Shown: positions 11,641 to 23,207, counted from the first letter of the stretch. The stretch: 64,000 nt of DNA from Torreya grandis (GCA_037957365.1 JARHVA010000021.1:687001-751000), one strand, 5' to 3'. Notes: generated by a model from the letters alone, not told the origin. Made by a program: numbers and translations.

Positions 11641-12480
11641 CTAGGATACCATGTCAAATACATAGGACATGTTAGGTCTAGTGTGTGTGAGATAAATAAA
11701 ACTTCCAACAAGTTGTTGATATGGAGTTGTATCAACCAATGGTGTAGGATAAGACAGAAAATGAGTAGGAGTTGGCTTATAATCAACCATGTTAAACCTC
11801 ACAATACAATCAAGAGAATACTTGGATTGTGATAAAGTTATCCTAGAATCTAACTGAATGATTTCAATCCCAAGAAAGTAATGCAAGAATCCCATGTCTG
11901 TCATTCAAAGTCTATTTAAAAGTGCAATTTTCACTGCTGAGATGGATGATCATGAGCTCCTTGTAATCAGCAAGTCATCCACATAAATAAATAGGATCAA
12001 CATAGAATCATCCTTCCATAAGATGTAGACATTTAGATCTGAGTAGCATCTGGTGAACCCAACTATGTAGATAAAGGAATCCACCTTAGCATACCATGCT
12101 CGAGGGTCTTATTTGAGTCTGTAGATAGATTTCTTGAGTCTATAAACCAAGGAAGAATCTTCCACAAATCCTTATGGTTGCTCCATGTAGATCTCTTCCT
12201 TGAGGTCACCATGTATAAAATCACTCTTGACATCCATTTGGTGAACATCCCATCGATGTGTGGTTGTGATGGCTAGAGTGAGTCTAATAGATGTCATCTT
12301 GGCTATAGGAGCAAATGTCTCAGTGTAGTCTATGCTAGGCATCTAAGAAAACCCCTTTGGAACTAGGTGAGATTTATACTTATCAATAGACCCATCTACA
12401 CCATACTTAGTTTGATAAACCCATTTGCAATGGACCAATTTTTTTCCTTTAGGAAGGGGGACCAAGTCCCATGCTTTGTT
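11641..12480 (-). pseudogene. Copia-A reverse transcriptase domain
   Basis: Minus-strand frames read, in order, LVHCKWVYQTKYGVDGS, YTETFAPIAKMTSIRL, WDVHQMDVKSDFIHGDLKEE, FIYVDDLLI, GFLHYFLGIEI and YQQLVGSFIYLTHTRPNMSY. These are the standard copia RT blocks. The first catalytic aspartate (QMDVKSDF) and the YVDD box (near 11970) are both present. An intact 87-residue piece covers 11641-11904. Stops and a few frameshifts elsewhere make it inactive. The equivalent YVDD in Copia-B is changed to YIED. Confidence 0.88.
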
Positions 12481-13029
12481 CTCGATTAGGGAACTATACT
12501 CCTCCTACATAGTAATATCCCATTCTAGAATGCCAAATGCCTCATAAATGGTTTGTTGATCTGAGGCAATGTCCAAGTAGGCATGTGAAGTCCCCTAAAA
12601 CCATGAACATGTTTGCCTTGTATCAAATGGATTTCCAACCCATTTCCCAACACTTTAAAGTGTTTATTTGACCCAAGTAGGACCAAAATTATATGAGATT
12701 GGAGGATCAAGAGGTGAGTAATCATCATCTAAAGTGTGTGTGAGATGGAGGAGGAGAATCCTCATCACTAATCTCATCACTTGAACTTGAAGAAGAAGAA
12801 GAAGAGTCATCATAATCATCAGGAGGATTTTGAGGTGGATATAAGTCACTGTCTGAGGTGGAATCAATGTCTAGTGAGAATTTTGAAGATTTTGGAGTAC
12901 AAGTAGTGAGTTAAAGTGGGCCCTCACAAACCTTAACACTCCTTTCTATGAACAACTCATGAGTTTTAGGATGGAGAATCCAATATCCCATAGCACCCTT
13001 TGCATACCCTAGAAAGATACAAGACTGAC
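12481..13029 (-). other. Copia-A integrase-RT linker
   Basis: No catalytic motif is visible. Minus-strand frames are rich in Asp, Glu, Ser and Pro, typical of the hydrophilic C-terminal part of copia integrase before the RT. A GAA-rich stretch lies near 12790-12803. The open frames 12525-12728 and 12664-12867 are in other frames and show no domain. Confidence 0.5.
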
Positions 13030-13830
13030 TCTAAGGGTCCATTGCCTTACATTTCTTCTTGGGAACATGGGCTATTGCTAGTGATCCAAACACTTGAAAG
13101 TGATCCACTATGGACTTGTGACCATCCCAAGCTTCAAAAAGAGTGATTTCTTTCAAGGCTTTATGTGGAACATAGTTTTGAATGTAGTATGCATAGTTGA
13201 TTGCTTCAACACAAAATTGAGGAGCAAGAGACCTTGATTGAATCATATAATTGGTCATTTCCTTCAAGGAATAGTTCTTAGTTTGGACACACCATTATCC
13301 TAAGGACTGTATGGAACTATGTGTTGCATATGAATCCCCTCTAATGTGAAAAAATGCTCAAACCTATTATTAACATCCTCCCCACCATTTTCAGTCCTTA
13401 AAATTTTGATGGAATAATTTGACTACTTCTCCATAAGTGCCTTGAAGTCCTTGAAGTGATCAAAGACCTCAGACTTCTTTTTGAGAAAAAACACCTAGGT
13501 GTACCTCAAAAATTCATCAATAAATGTGAGCATGTATTTGGTCCTATTGAATAAAGGTTTTGGAAATATACCTGCTATGTCATTGTAGACATTTTTTAGC
13601 TTCTATTTAGCTCTCCTTAATTTGCCCTTGTCATATTTCTCTTCTAGATGCTTGCCAAGAATGCAGATATTACATAAGCCATCAATGAATTTGACTTTAG
13701 GCAACCTTGAAACCATATTATAATGATTGAGTTGTTCTAGGTAATGGTAGTTTAAATGGCCAAACCATTTATGCCATAGTTTGCTCACTCCATCTGCATG
13801 AATAAGCAGTGTAGCTAAGGGCTGATTTGG
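13030..13830 (-). pseudogene. Copia-A integrase
   Basis: On the minus strand the N-terminal piece reads LWHKWFGHLNYHYLEQLNHY and then LCNICILGKHLEEKYDKGK (13603-13788), which is the H-H-C-C zinc-binding region of copia integrase. Then come TKYMLTFIDEFLRYT, an RTENGGEDVNN block with the second acidic residue region, and QSRSLAPQFCVEAINYAYYIQN (13031-13267). The last is the usual A-x-x-x-A-x-Y-x-x-N stretch. Integrase would insert the cDNA into chromosomes. Stops split it into at least three pieces. Confidence 0.85.
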
Positions 13831-13929
13831 GGTAAATTGTGAAAATGTATAAAACCTAGACTAATGATTGTCCTTCCCATAATCCACTATGGTGTCATTA
13901 TGCAGCTATTTTATAACCATTAAATTAGG

Positions 13930-14190
13930 GGTTAACTCAACTCACTTCTTTTCACCTATGTGAGTGATTTGATACATTGATAGAAGATTGGTGGATAGTG
14001 AGGAACACACAACACATCATTGAAGGTCCCACCACTTACTTCAATTGATCCTTCACCACTAACTTCTATTGAAGTGTCATCACCTATGAGAATTAAAGTC
14101 ATGGAACATGGAACTATTTTTGAAAATAGATCCTCTAAGGAGGCCATGTGATAAGAAGCACTCGAGTCAATAACCCAAGTTAAAGGTTGA
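13930..14190 (-). pseudogene. Copia-A protease
   Basis: Minus-strand frames read WVIDSSASYHMASLEDLFS and then LIGDDTSIEVSGEGSIEV and TFNDVLCVPHY. The D-S-S-A-S sequence sits where copia proteases carry D-S/T-G-A, so the catalytic aspartate remains but the glycine is serine. The longest clean piece is 13956-14147 (63 residues). The protease would cut the Gag-Pol polyprotein. Confidence 0.8.
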
Positions 14191-14249
14191 GAATATACTG
14201 GAATAAGTGCCTTTCCCTTATTTTTACCCTTTTTATTATCTTTAGCCTT

Positions 14250-15170
14250 TGTATAATCTTGTGTGAACCTATTCTAAGTTTAGGATTTAGGAACACTAAT
14301 TTTATTTTACTCAAGCATCTTAGTCAAGGTGCCAATCTTCTTTTTCATGCAGTGAGATTCATCATACCCAAGTTTCTTGTAAAAGTTGTATTTGAGTTTC
14401 TCCTTATTAGGTTTCCTACTTGAGGAGGACTCATTTTATGATGCCCTAGGCTTGACATCAAATTTTTTATTCTTCTTGTGCTCAAGATCTAGTTTAGACT
14501 ATTTTTTCTCTTGTTTGCCACTATTAGAAGGCTTTTTTTTGTCTTGATTGACAATCAAGCATTGTGATTTTGAAGACCTCAGTGCACCTATTTGAACCAT
14601 ATTATCTTTCTCTTGAGTTATATCAGCAACAAACTCATTGAATGATGGCATTTTCCAAGTGGATCCAAGTGCACATTTGGTAGCATGAAATGTGGAGACA
14701 AAAACTAAATTGTCATGACCTAGTTTTGCAAGCATGAATAGAATCAATTAGTCATCTATTTTCTCAATGCCACATTGTTTCAACTATAGTTTTAATGATA
14801 TAAACTTTGTAAATAATTCTTTTAGGGTGTCATAGTCACTTGGGCTCAATGTGATGAGTTCATTCTCTAGCTCATGACCCTTCATAATGTCCTACACTCT
14901 AAAAAGCTTGTCTAGGATGGTCCAAACTTCATTGAGAGTTTTTAAAGATTCAACATGAAATAGGAGGTTGGGAGACATTAACAAGCATAAGAACCCATAG
15001 GCCTCATCACATATTATACCACTTAACATTTTTTGCATCTGTAGATGGCTCAGTTTCCTCACCCATAGTGATTTAATAGAGTTGTTTACCTCTCAAAGCA
15101 AGTTGTATTTTAGACTTCTAGTCAAAAGAGTTAAATTATGTAAGTGGTTTAATCGAGAGTAGATCCATTA
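14250..15170 (-). pseudogene. Copia-A gag
   Basis: Read on the minus strand, it contains CDEAYGFLCLLMSPNLLFH, ESLKTLNEVWTILDKLF and LAKLGHDNLVFVSTFHATK, then a basic lysine-rich stretch and NFYKKLGYDESHCMKKK. This matches the gag (UBN2-type) of plant copia elements followed by a C-x2-C-x4-H-x4-C zinc knuckle that has lost its first cysteines. An 82-residue piece (14499-14747) is clean. Copia-B carries a homologous block at 25034-25960 with SKLGSNYSIFIFTFHAT. Confidence 0.8.
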
Positions 15171-15599
15171 GTGTATATTATATCAAGATAATTTATAGAA
15201 TTGAGATGAAAGAAAAGAATAGATTTCAGATAGTATAAGTACCCCTTGAACTATCAATAATACCCCTTTAAGTTACAATGCAACACACACTCAATATTAA
15301 GCATTGGGCACCACCAATAATGCATCTATGATCAATTAGTGTGAGATATTACAAGAGGGACATCGAGCACAACCGATAATGCATCCAAGAAATGTATAAA
15401 AGGTTTGAATTGATTTTTAAGACATTACACTATAGATAAAATGGATGTTACAAGGGCCTAAAATAATATCACCAATGCGTAGAGATTAAAAAATATGTAC
15501 TTTCAAAAAAATAGCACCCAAAATAGAGCTATAGATTGAGATTTATGGCACTTACAAGTTCTTACTTCTACACATTCCTAGACCCTTTCCAAAATAGGA

Positions 15600-16260
15600 A
15601 AGTTTTTTTTTTACACTTACTACCTCACAACTCTGATCAGTAATGACCCTTCAAAAGTTTGGTTTGGTCTCGAAAGAGTAATCACACTTCTCAGACTGCT
15701 TGATTGAATGGAAAAAATTAGTAGTGGTACCCAACAACTTTGAGTAGTAATGACCCTTCAAAAGTCTGGGTCGGTCTCAGAAGAGTAATCAAACTTCCCA
15801 GACTACTTGACTTCCACAAGTAATTGGCCTTTGAAAACTCAAGTAATATACCCCTACAACTTTGAGTTGGTCTTTTGTAGTGTACACTATAGTTTCAAAC
15901 CTACTATTTTTGACTTATATAAGTAATCACCCTTTAAAAACCCAAGTAATCAATAGACCCTTGAAAGTCTGAGTTGGTTTTTTGTAGTATACATCAAAGT
16001 GTTGGACTTGATTTGCTTGAGGTAGGAGAAGTTGCAAGTAATGACCCCTGTAAATTTGAGGGTGTCTGTAGTAGTTTAATATAAGTTTTATCACCCTAAT
16101 TAATTAAATTCATAAATTTTCAAGTAAATAAACTCTTCAAGTTTGATTTCTGCTACAGGTAAGTAAGTGAACTTATCAAACAACTCAACTTAGAAAAGTG
16201 AAGTTACTCACTGTTGAAAGTCTGATTTGGTTTGTGGGCTAAGTGACTACCCTTAAAAAG
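15600..16260 (-). repeat. Degenerate tandem repeats in the Copia-A 5' leader
   Basis: AGTAATGACCCTTCAAAAGT recurs at 15639 and 15746 (period about 107 bp) with matching downstream sequence, including AGAGTAATCACACTTCTCAG and AGAGTAATCAAACTTCCCAG. More degenerate copies with GAAAGTCTGAGTTGGT continue near 15960 and 16215. These lie between the 5' LTR and gag, in the untranslated leader. Confidence 0.65.
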
Positions 16261-16765
16261 TTAATATTGGTTAGCATACTCTCCAATACATGCAACATGA
16301 GGTAGATAAACTATAGATCCAAAGTAATGACCACCTATAGATCCAAGTAACATAGAGGTATGATGGCATGTAAATCAAGGCAAGCCAAAAATGTTCAAAA
16401 TACTTCAATGATAGAAATTTTTCAAGAGACCCATTTGATATTTTAACATAAGGAAGAAAACCTAGAAGGCATTTTTTCATAGCAATATAGAAAGTATGAA
16501 TTTTGTAGAAAATAAAAAATGGGGCCTTGAGATGCTAAAAAGAAAGGACAATTTTGACTGTTCTAAAACTAGGTCATGTTTACAGTTGATCCAAGGGTTT
16601 TGACACCTTATAAAACCAATAGCACAGTAATTTTTGAGATCTAAATATCCAATAGAAAGTTTTTTATGAATTCTCCAAGGACTCCCACCAAACCCTTCTT
16701 TATGCTAGAATAGTGAATGTATGCAAGACTTCACCATAAATATTACTGCAATACTGGTAAAAATA

Positions 16766-16777
16766 TCTTTGATACCA
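16766..16777 (-). other. Copia-A primer-binding site
   Basis: On the minus strand TGGTATCAAAGA directly follows the end of the 5' LTR. It matches the usual plant copia primer site TGGTATCAGAGC (initiator Met-tRNA 3' end) over its first eight bases. Confidence 0.85.
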
Positions 16778-17145
16778 TGTTGGATTGGCCACGATCTTAG
16801 ATCTTTACAAATAATATTGAGTAAATCTATGTATGGAGCAATAAAATAATAGATAAATTACAAAGGAGAAAAAAACTTATCTTCACACAACAATATTGTA
16901 AAATTTGACCTACTTGCATAAAATCGCATTAACATGTCTAACATTCCAAAGTGGAAAAGCGGGGTATATATAGGTAAAATTGGGGAAACATGAGGAATCC
17001 TCTAATTTTCCTAATTAGATAATTATATTAAAATAAAATTAGCATATGTGACCCTTTTATAACTAACCTAAGGAAGCTTAATTGACATAGAATGGCCATA
17101 AGACTATGTAGGCAAAACTCAATAAGAAAAAGCACTACACTAATA
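16778..17145 (-). repeat. Copia-A 5' LTR
   Basis: It aligns with 4154-4518. On the plus strand it runs from TGTTGGATTGGCC to CACTAATA; the terminal CA of the other copy has become TA. The TATA-like GTATATATAGG lies near 16963-16973. A (TG)n tract begins at 17147, one base beyond the end. Confidence 0.9.

Positions 17146-17146
<1 letters not shown>

Positions 17147-17232
<86 letters not shown>
17147..17232. repeat. (TG)n microsatellite, right flank of Copia-A
   Basis: About 43 uninterrupted TG units. Together with 4076-4153 it represents one microsatellite split by Copia-A. The Cys/Val-repeat open frame across it (17092-17280) is an artefact of the repeat. Confidence 0.9.
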
Positions 17233-17233
<1 letters not shown>

Positions 17234-18757
17234 CCTTCTTCCAGCAATATTACCCTAGTTTTTCTTCTAATATACATTAATTTTTATTTAAGTCTTCCAA
17301 TTTCATTTCTAGATCATAAATATCATTACATAATAGTTATGTTCTTAGTGTCAATGTTATTGGAGTCATTGTCTATTGACATGTAAATATAATTGCTCAC
17401 TTTTGAGGAAATACGTTCATAAAACATTGCCTATTATGTGTTTTATAATGATGTATAACATAGTGGGGTTGAAATATAATCAACTCCATTCTATATCCTT
17501 TCGATAATTTACTCTCAAACCACCATACATAAATCAATTCATAAATGTTGTGGTATTCTAACCACATAATTTGGAATTAAAATGTTTTTTTAAAGTATTG
17601 TTGAGGACCAAATTTTAACTAAATATGGATCTGATCATAATGTGCTTCATACAATCATTCACATTCTAAGATATATATTTATTGAATAATTCATAGAGTA
17701 ATTATAAATTGATCCAATTTCTATATAATAAACTCTACATCATGTTATTTATTTACCTATGTATCTTTTCCATTTATCAAGGGGACATTTATAAGCTCTA
17801 CTGATTAAATGAATTCATTGAGTGAGTAAGAAGATCAATCCATTATTTGAGCTCTTCCAATACTTCACTTAAAAATTAATAGTATTAAGTTTTTGTTCTT
17901 TAATTTTCATGTCATTACATAGAGTGTTAATTTCATACTGTAATGTCTCTTGTTTGTATTTTTTCATCAAATTATATTGGATATTCATATTGATTTTAGT
18001 TTCTTGAAAAATACGAAGTCGAGATATCAAATATTAATTGGTACCTTAAGCTTTCCTTTTTGTTTTCACTATTCATCCCACTTAGATTCAATTTATGAAA
18101 ATTGATTGCCACATGAGTATTCATTGCCCTTATGTATTCATGTTCTTTATTTCCTTGAATTATAGTAGGATATTTATGTGTCGATAAGTGTAAACCAGTA
18201 ATCATTTTTCTATTATTAGAGTTCATTGTTTTAGATGTAGGCCTTTCAAAAGTTTGAATGTGATAAATAACACTTGTTCCATCTCTAAGCCGCTTATGAC
18301 TAAACATAGTTGCATTACTACTAGGTTTTTAGTTTGAGTATTCATGTTTTATTTCATATATGGATTAGATAGTACACTTTCCAAGGTATTTTATTATGAA
18401 TTTTCTTCATATTTATTTTCATTAATCTTGTGGCATTGCTTATTTCCATTACCAACTTCTAAAGGAGATCGCGACCCTTGATTACATTAAAAAAATAAAG
18501 TTTCAATAATGTCTTGTTACGCTAGAAGGGAGAAATTATTTTTTGTATCTATTTTAGGTATATAAGATGTTTTGTTTTAAGTTACTGAAAACCCTCAAAA
18601 TATATGGGATGTGGTTGAGTAGATAGAACTAATGAATGATTAGAATACTTTTTATTTCCTTCATGAATTGAAGGAAAATAACAATATAAATGACCATGAT
18701 GATGACCATCTTAGAAACCAAGTCTTGTGATTAGAATGAGGAATGAAATGTTAAGTG
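17233..18757. other. Unassigned AT-rich DNA with one unrecognised open frame
   Basis: No LTR, purine tract or pol motif could be seen. The minus strand carries a 103-residue open frame at 17996-18307 starting MFSHKRLRDGTSVIYHIQ, rich in Ser, Asn, His and Lys, with no transmembrane segment or motif I recognise. It is longer than chance alone often gives in AT-rich DNA, but there is no other support for it being a gene. Confidence 0.35.
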
Positions 18758-18762
18758 TAGAG

Positions 18763-19306
18763 TGTTAAAAATTGAAGAAACAAGACAAGCTTTTCTCATT
18801 CAGCATCTTTCCTAAATGCATAGTTCATCTTTCAATATACAAGAATCCATAAAACATAGGAAAAAGGACTATGTGCATATATATAACCAAATTCCTCATA
18901 CAATCTCCTTGAATGGTTCTAATAAAACCAAGATAAAAAACTTGAAATAATATTTTTTTTAGTATTCTCCCCATGAAAACTATGTACATGAGAAAGTATT
19001 AACAAGAATTATAATATAGGGGCTCCTTTTTTACCATGTGATTCATGTCAATTCATGGTATCATTAGTCACATCTCTAATTTGATTATTTGTGGTTGATT
19101 TCTATGTTTAGTCGATAGCCTCCCAAAAGTGCCTGGTGGAAAGGGGAAAATATTATTGATCCTAAAAAAGATACACTCTTATTGGTTGCCTAAAAGGAAA
19201 ATCATTTTCTTCACTAAAAAAATAAAAAATAGGAAAAAAAACTTAGGCTAAAATTGCTACCTTAAGTTAACTTCTAATGTGTATAATTAACAAACTACAC
19301 CAACCA
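18763..19306 (-). repeat. 3' LTR of the pol-less element
   Basis: It starts TGTTAAAAATTGAAG and shares with 22752-23207 the phrases AGTTCATCTTTCAATATACA, TATTCTCCCCATGAAAACTA, GGTTGCCTAAAAGG and AAATTGCTACCTTAAGTTAA. It is about 90 bp longer than the other copy, so one of them carries an indel. A GCATATATATAACC stretch (near 18878) could be the TATA box on the minus strand. Confidence 0.75.
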
Positions 19307-19324
19307 TCTAACCCCACCCCCCCT
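19307..19324 (-). other. Polypurine tract of the pol-less element
   Basis: A C-rich run (CCCCACCCCCCCTCC) directly after the LTR reads as a G-rich purine run upstream of the 3' LTR on the element strand, followed on the plus strand by AACTTAAGGAGG, like the CTTAAG beside the Copia-A tract. Confidence 0.6.
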
Positions 19325-21860
19325 CCAAGTCCAACTTAAGGAGGCATGTAAAAAAATGATGATGAGGTACCTCCCAACTCTGTGAAAGTCCTCAAAAATG
19401 GGTTTTGGCACTAGGCTTGATGAGGTACTCATGTATAATGAAACCTCATGAAGGAAGGTTGGTTTATAAGTACCCCCCCTAAAAGACTACTTCTTTCAAA
19501 TCCAATTCCAAAGTTAATGAAGGAATGCGAGTTAAAAACTAAAGAGTGTTAATGTGGAGGGATCTACATGAATACTAAAGGAAGGTTCTCTTTACAAAAG
19601 GTAAGGCGTAATAAATGCACTTATAGTATACCCAGTCCATGTAGGAATACAAAGGTATTAGTAGGAATATATTTGTAACTGTCCCAAAACTAATGTGTTG
19701 CATAGGTCTAGTAAGATAGTGCATAAAAACTAAAGGGGATGCCACTAGAGTAGACATGCCCAAAAAAATGACCTCGACCATTTATTGAAATAATTTCCAT
19801 GTGAAGTGGAATACATAGCTCAACAACATTCAAAACAAATGAATAATGAGGATACACTAAAAGATATGGATCATCAATGATATCAAAAAAGTGGAAGTGT
19901 TAAATAACATAGTAGGGGCACTCCCATCAATGGAAACAAAAATCCTCCTCTATAAATTAAAAATATATGAAGGCTCTAGAAAAGGAATATCATCATCATG
20001 TACAAGAATAAAAGTGAGATATACAAAATTATTTCTTAATCCTAGTATAAACTCATCCAAATAGGTGGATCTACAAAAATAAGAGCAATGTCTAAAAAGA
20101 ATGAATCATCACAAGAATGGGAGGAGTGGAAACTATAATCCTATAAGTAGAGTCTTCGATAATAGAAAATTCTTCATATAAATTCTGCATAAAGCTCAAA
20201 ATAGTGCAAGGACAATCTGTGTGCTCCAAATGGTGGTGGAGTGGCATGGAAACATGCATGACCAAGTGACCAAGTAAAATGTTGCATGTGTTGAATGATT
20301 CATTATACTAAACTAGGTCAGAAGGAGTAGGAACCTGTATATATAAGAAAGGATTAAAACATTATGTAGTGAATAAATATTTTATGTGAAGAGTAACATG
20401 GTGCATATTTTATCCTACCAATAAGGACTAGTAGAGGTGAATCTGTCATCATAGTGTTCTCTAAAAAATAACTCTAAAACTAATAAGAGATTTGTTCAAG
20501 TGATCATAACCATTATGAGAAACCTAAAAAAAGAATAGCATGAGAACCATAATGTGCCTCAATGAACATAGAAAAAGGTGAAAACATGATAAGTTCTCTC
20601 AAAAGTGCTTAAATTTGATCCTAACACATGCCACAGGAGTGTTAAAGAAACACCAAAATATGTGCTAAGTATGCCATAAACTAGATGTAGTGCCAACAAA
20701 GTCCCAACAAGCACAACTACATGTTTAGTATAAATGATACCCAATACAAGGTTTGGCAAACCAATGTGAAAAAATATAATCATCCCCCTTCCCCCAAAGT
20801 ATGGCACATTATAATTAATGTGTGTACAAGATATTTTCCAACTTCAATTTCTTAAAAAATATGTCAATTATTAAAAAATATTAAAGAGAAAAACATAAAT
20901 ATTTTTTATTACATACTTTGAATTAAATTTAATAAATTTAATAATTTTGCTAAAAAAAATGAGTTTAAAAAAATTGTCACCTCATTTTGAGTTTCCAGTC
21001 CAAAGATTTCCATAGGTGAATGTTGTGCTTAAGAAGGGCATAAAGGAGTTGATGATAATAAATTAATTATAAGTATAGTATGGGGTACTCATAACATAAA
21101 GCCTATAATTTGCATAAAAAATCAAGCATGGTGAAAAAAAATCATGCACTTTCAACTTACAATTTTTAAGATATAGCATGTCGAATAAAGGTGCCTTGTA
21201 AAGGGATAAGGTAGAAAAAAATTAAAAAACAAGTTTTTTTTGGGGAACATAATGTTCTCCCATATTGGATTCACTCTTTGGTCATCAACACTTAAAAAAT
21301 GAGCTCATGAACATATAAAGGCCCTTGCGGGCCTTTGGGATCTCAAAAATGCCTCTAAGAATAAAATTGCAAAGGGGACAAAAGGACCAAGTGGAAAGCC
21401 AAAAGGGTCAAGGCAAACCTCCAAGGTCCTTGGAGATCTAGTGGTGGATTGGTGCCAGGTTGGTTGAAGGTTGGTGGTGGATAAGCTGAGAAATGTTAAT
21501 GAGTGGCATGTGTAGTGGAATGTTTGAAAACAAACTAAATGCATTATGTAGAGCGATAAAGGAGTATGGAGTGTAGCATGTAGGTGGGGATAGGGTGGAA
21601 AAAATAGGGGAGGTTATGGTACATTTTTATGGAGGTTTCATGACTTATTACAATGTTGTGGGCAGTAGGGTAGAGCCTCCAAGGCCCATTTCAATTTTAA
21701 AATATAAATATTTAAGATGATTTACATCACCATTTTTTCTTATTTTTTTATAAACCAAATCAAATTGACACAAAAAAATTAGGAAAGCCTTCGATGTCTT
21801 GAAACTAAATTTTTTATTCAAAAATCCTTGCTAACTATAAAGGCCTCATTATCCTTCTTG
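19325..21860 (-). other. Non-coding interior of the pol-less element
   Basis: No retroelement domain is recognisable on either strand. Minus-strand open frames at 19575-19781, 20559-20807 and 21305-21544 encode hydrophobic or low-complexity peptides without known motifs. Homopolymer A and T runs are frequent. Confidence 0.4.
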
Positions 21861-22715
21861 AAACCCTGTAGGCTGCAAAACTTTAAATAGATGTAAAAAA
21901 ATCAACCATACAACAAAACAAATTATGTAATATTGTTGAAATTTTCATATTTTTTCCTACTTTCATTAAAAAATACTTATTTGTCCTAAAACACTATAAG
22001 AGATGCCCTAAAATTTAAAAAATGGATCAAAACATACTAAAACACTTATTTCCCACTTGAAAATGAAAACTCGCTTAATTTTTTGAAACCCCAATATTCT
22101 CCACCATTTTTTTTCCTTTTTTTAGTTTAATATGCCCAAGAAGCTTCTACAAACCCTAGAAGTTAGTTTTGAGCAAGAAAAAAGATTTAGAATGAAAAAG
22201 AGAGAGAACAAGTGTGAGAAATCTAAGAATATAAAAGTAATAAATAATAATAAAACACTCTGATTGTTGTTAACTCCATTTTTTAACATCAAACAATAGG
22301 CTAGAAGAATTCAAACGGTAGCCAAAAATTAACCATGTAGTGAAAAAATACAATGTTTTTTGAGATTTTCATAATTTTGCCTACTTACACTAAAAGTTAC
22401 TTCCCTAGCCTAGAAAAACATACAAAAAAATCCTAAAAAGTAAAAAAAAATACATCAAAATGCCATAAAACACCTATCCCCACCTAAAAAATAAAATCCA
22501 CTCAATTTTTTTGAAAACCCAATATTCCCCACTAGATTTTTCTTGATTTGTTTTAGTTGAATCTGCCCAACAAACTTATACAAACCTTAGAAGTTGATTT
22601 TGAGTGAGAAAAAAAAATGAGAAGGAAAAATAAAGAGAACAAACACGGTAAATTTGAGAAGATTAAAACAATAAAAAAGAGTCAAAAATCTTGATTGTTG
22701 TTACTTCCAAATATT
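21860..22715. repeat. Tandem duplication, two units of about 430 bp
   Basis: The segment 21860-22285 is repeated at 22288-22715. Matching anchors include CACTTATTTCCCACTTGAAA against CACCTATCCCCACCTAAAAA, AAACCCTAGAAGTTAGTTTT against AAACCTTAGAAGTTGATTTT, and CTGATTGTTGTTAACTCC against TTGATTGTTGTTACTTCC. The copies differ at many sites. It lies just inside the 5' LTR of the pol-less element, in its leader. Confidence 0.75.
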
Positions 22716-22740
22716 CACAAAAAATGGTTATAGGAAAATT

Positions 22741-22751
22741 CTCTGGTACTA
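22741..22751 (-). other. Primer-binding site of the pol-less element
   Basis: On the element strand TAGTACCAGAG directly follows the LTR. It resembles TGGTATCAGAG of plant copia elements with two changes. Confidence 0.55.
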
Positions 22752-23207
22752 TGTGAAAAATAGAAGTAATACAAGCTCTTCTCACCCATGGCTTTCCTAT
22801 GGGAATAGTTCATCTCTCAATATGCAAGAATCCATAAACACATTGGAGTAAGGAAAATCTACATATTTAACATTGAATTCATCCTACAAGTTACTCTAAT
22901 GTATCTTCTACTAAGAAAACTAGGATGAAAATTTCATGAGAATATTTCTTGTTATTCTCCCCCATGAAAACTACGTACAAGAGGAATTATTAATATGAAT
23001 TCTAAGGTAGGGAATCCATTTCATAATTGGTGGGAAAATGGAAAATCCCTATTCATTCTCAAAAAGGTGTAATCCTAATGGTTGCCTAAAAGGCTAGCCA
23101 TTTTACAAATTCCTAAAAAAACCTAGGAAAAAATAAAAATAAATCTGAGCCTAGAATTGCTACCCTAAGTTAATTATAATTTTTTCAATTAACAAATCAC
23201 ACCAACA
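22752..23207 (-). repeat. 5' LTR of the pol-less element
   Basis: On the plus strand it runs from TGTGAAAAATAGAAG to CACACCAACA, so it has TG and CA ends on both strands. It aligns with 18763-19306. The two copies differ considerably, which points to an old insertion. Confidence 0.75.

Larger units (their letters stand above)
4154..17145 (-). mobile_element. Copia-A: Ty1/copia LTR retrotransposon, minus strand, with nested gypsy
   Basis: The two LTRs (4154-4518 and 16778-17145) are about 365 bp each and align throughout. A primer-binding site complementary to initiator Met-tRNA lies inside the 5' LTR and a G8 purine tract lies inside the 3' LTR. Read on the minus strand, the order is gag, protease, integrase, reverse transcriptase, RNase H, which is the copia order. 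The full span of about 13 kb exceeds a normal 5-6 kb copia because a gypsy element fills roughly 4688-11060. All frames carry stops, so it is defective. It shares gag, integrase and 3'-tail sequence with Copia-B at 23415-46397. Confidence 0.9.
18763..23207 (-). mobile_element. Pol-less LTR element related to Copia-A (non-autonomous)
   Basis: Two direct repeats (18763-19306 and 22752-23207) align over most of their length and have LTR features: TGT start and ACA end, an adjacent primer site (22741-22751) and a C-rich purine-tract complement (19307-19324). The flanks TAGAG (18758-18762) and TAGAA (23208-23212) fit a 5-bp target duplication with one change. The internal 3.4 kb has no recognisable gag or pol. 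The tail holds GATGAGGTACTCATGTA (about 19418-19434), a variant of the box in the Copia-A and Copia-B tails, so it probably moved using enzymes of that family. Confidence 0.75.

Noticed and set aside
13603..13788. Zinc-finger-like host protein suggested by spaced His and Cys residues
   Set aside because: The His and Cys residues are the H-H-C-C region of copia integrase.
17092..17280. Open frame encoding a long Cys-Val repeat
   Set aside because: It is only a translation of the (TG)n microsatellite.
17996..18307. Possible small host gene of 103 residues on the minus strand
   Set aside because: There is an ATG and an open frame but no domain, splice context or other support. Kept only as a remark in the region entry.
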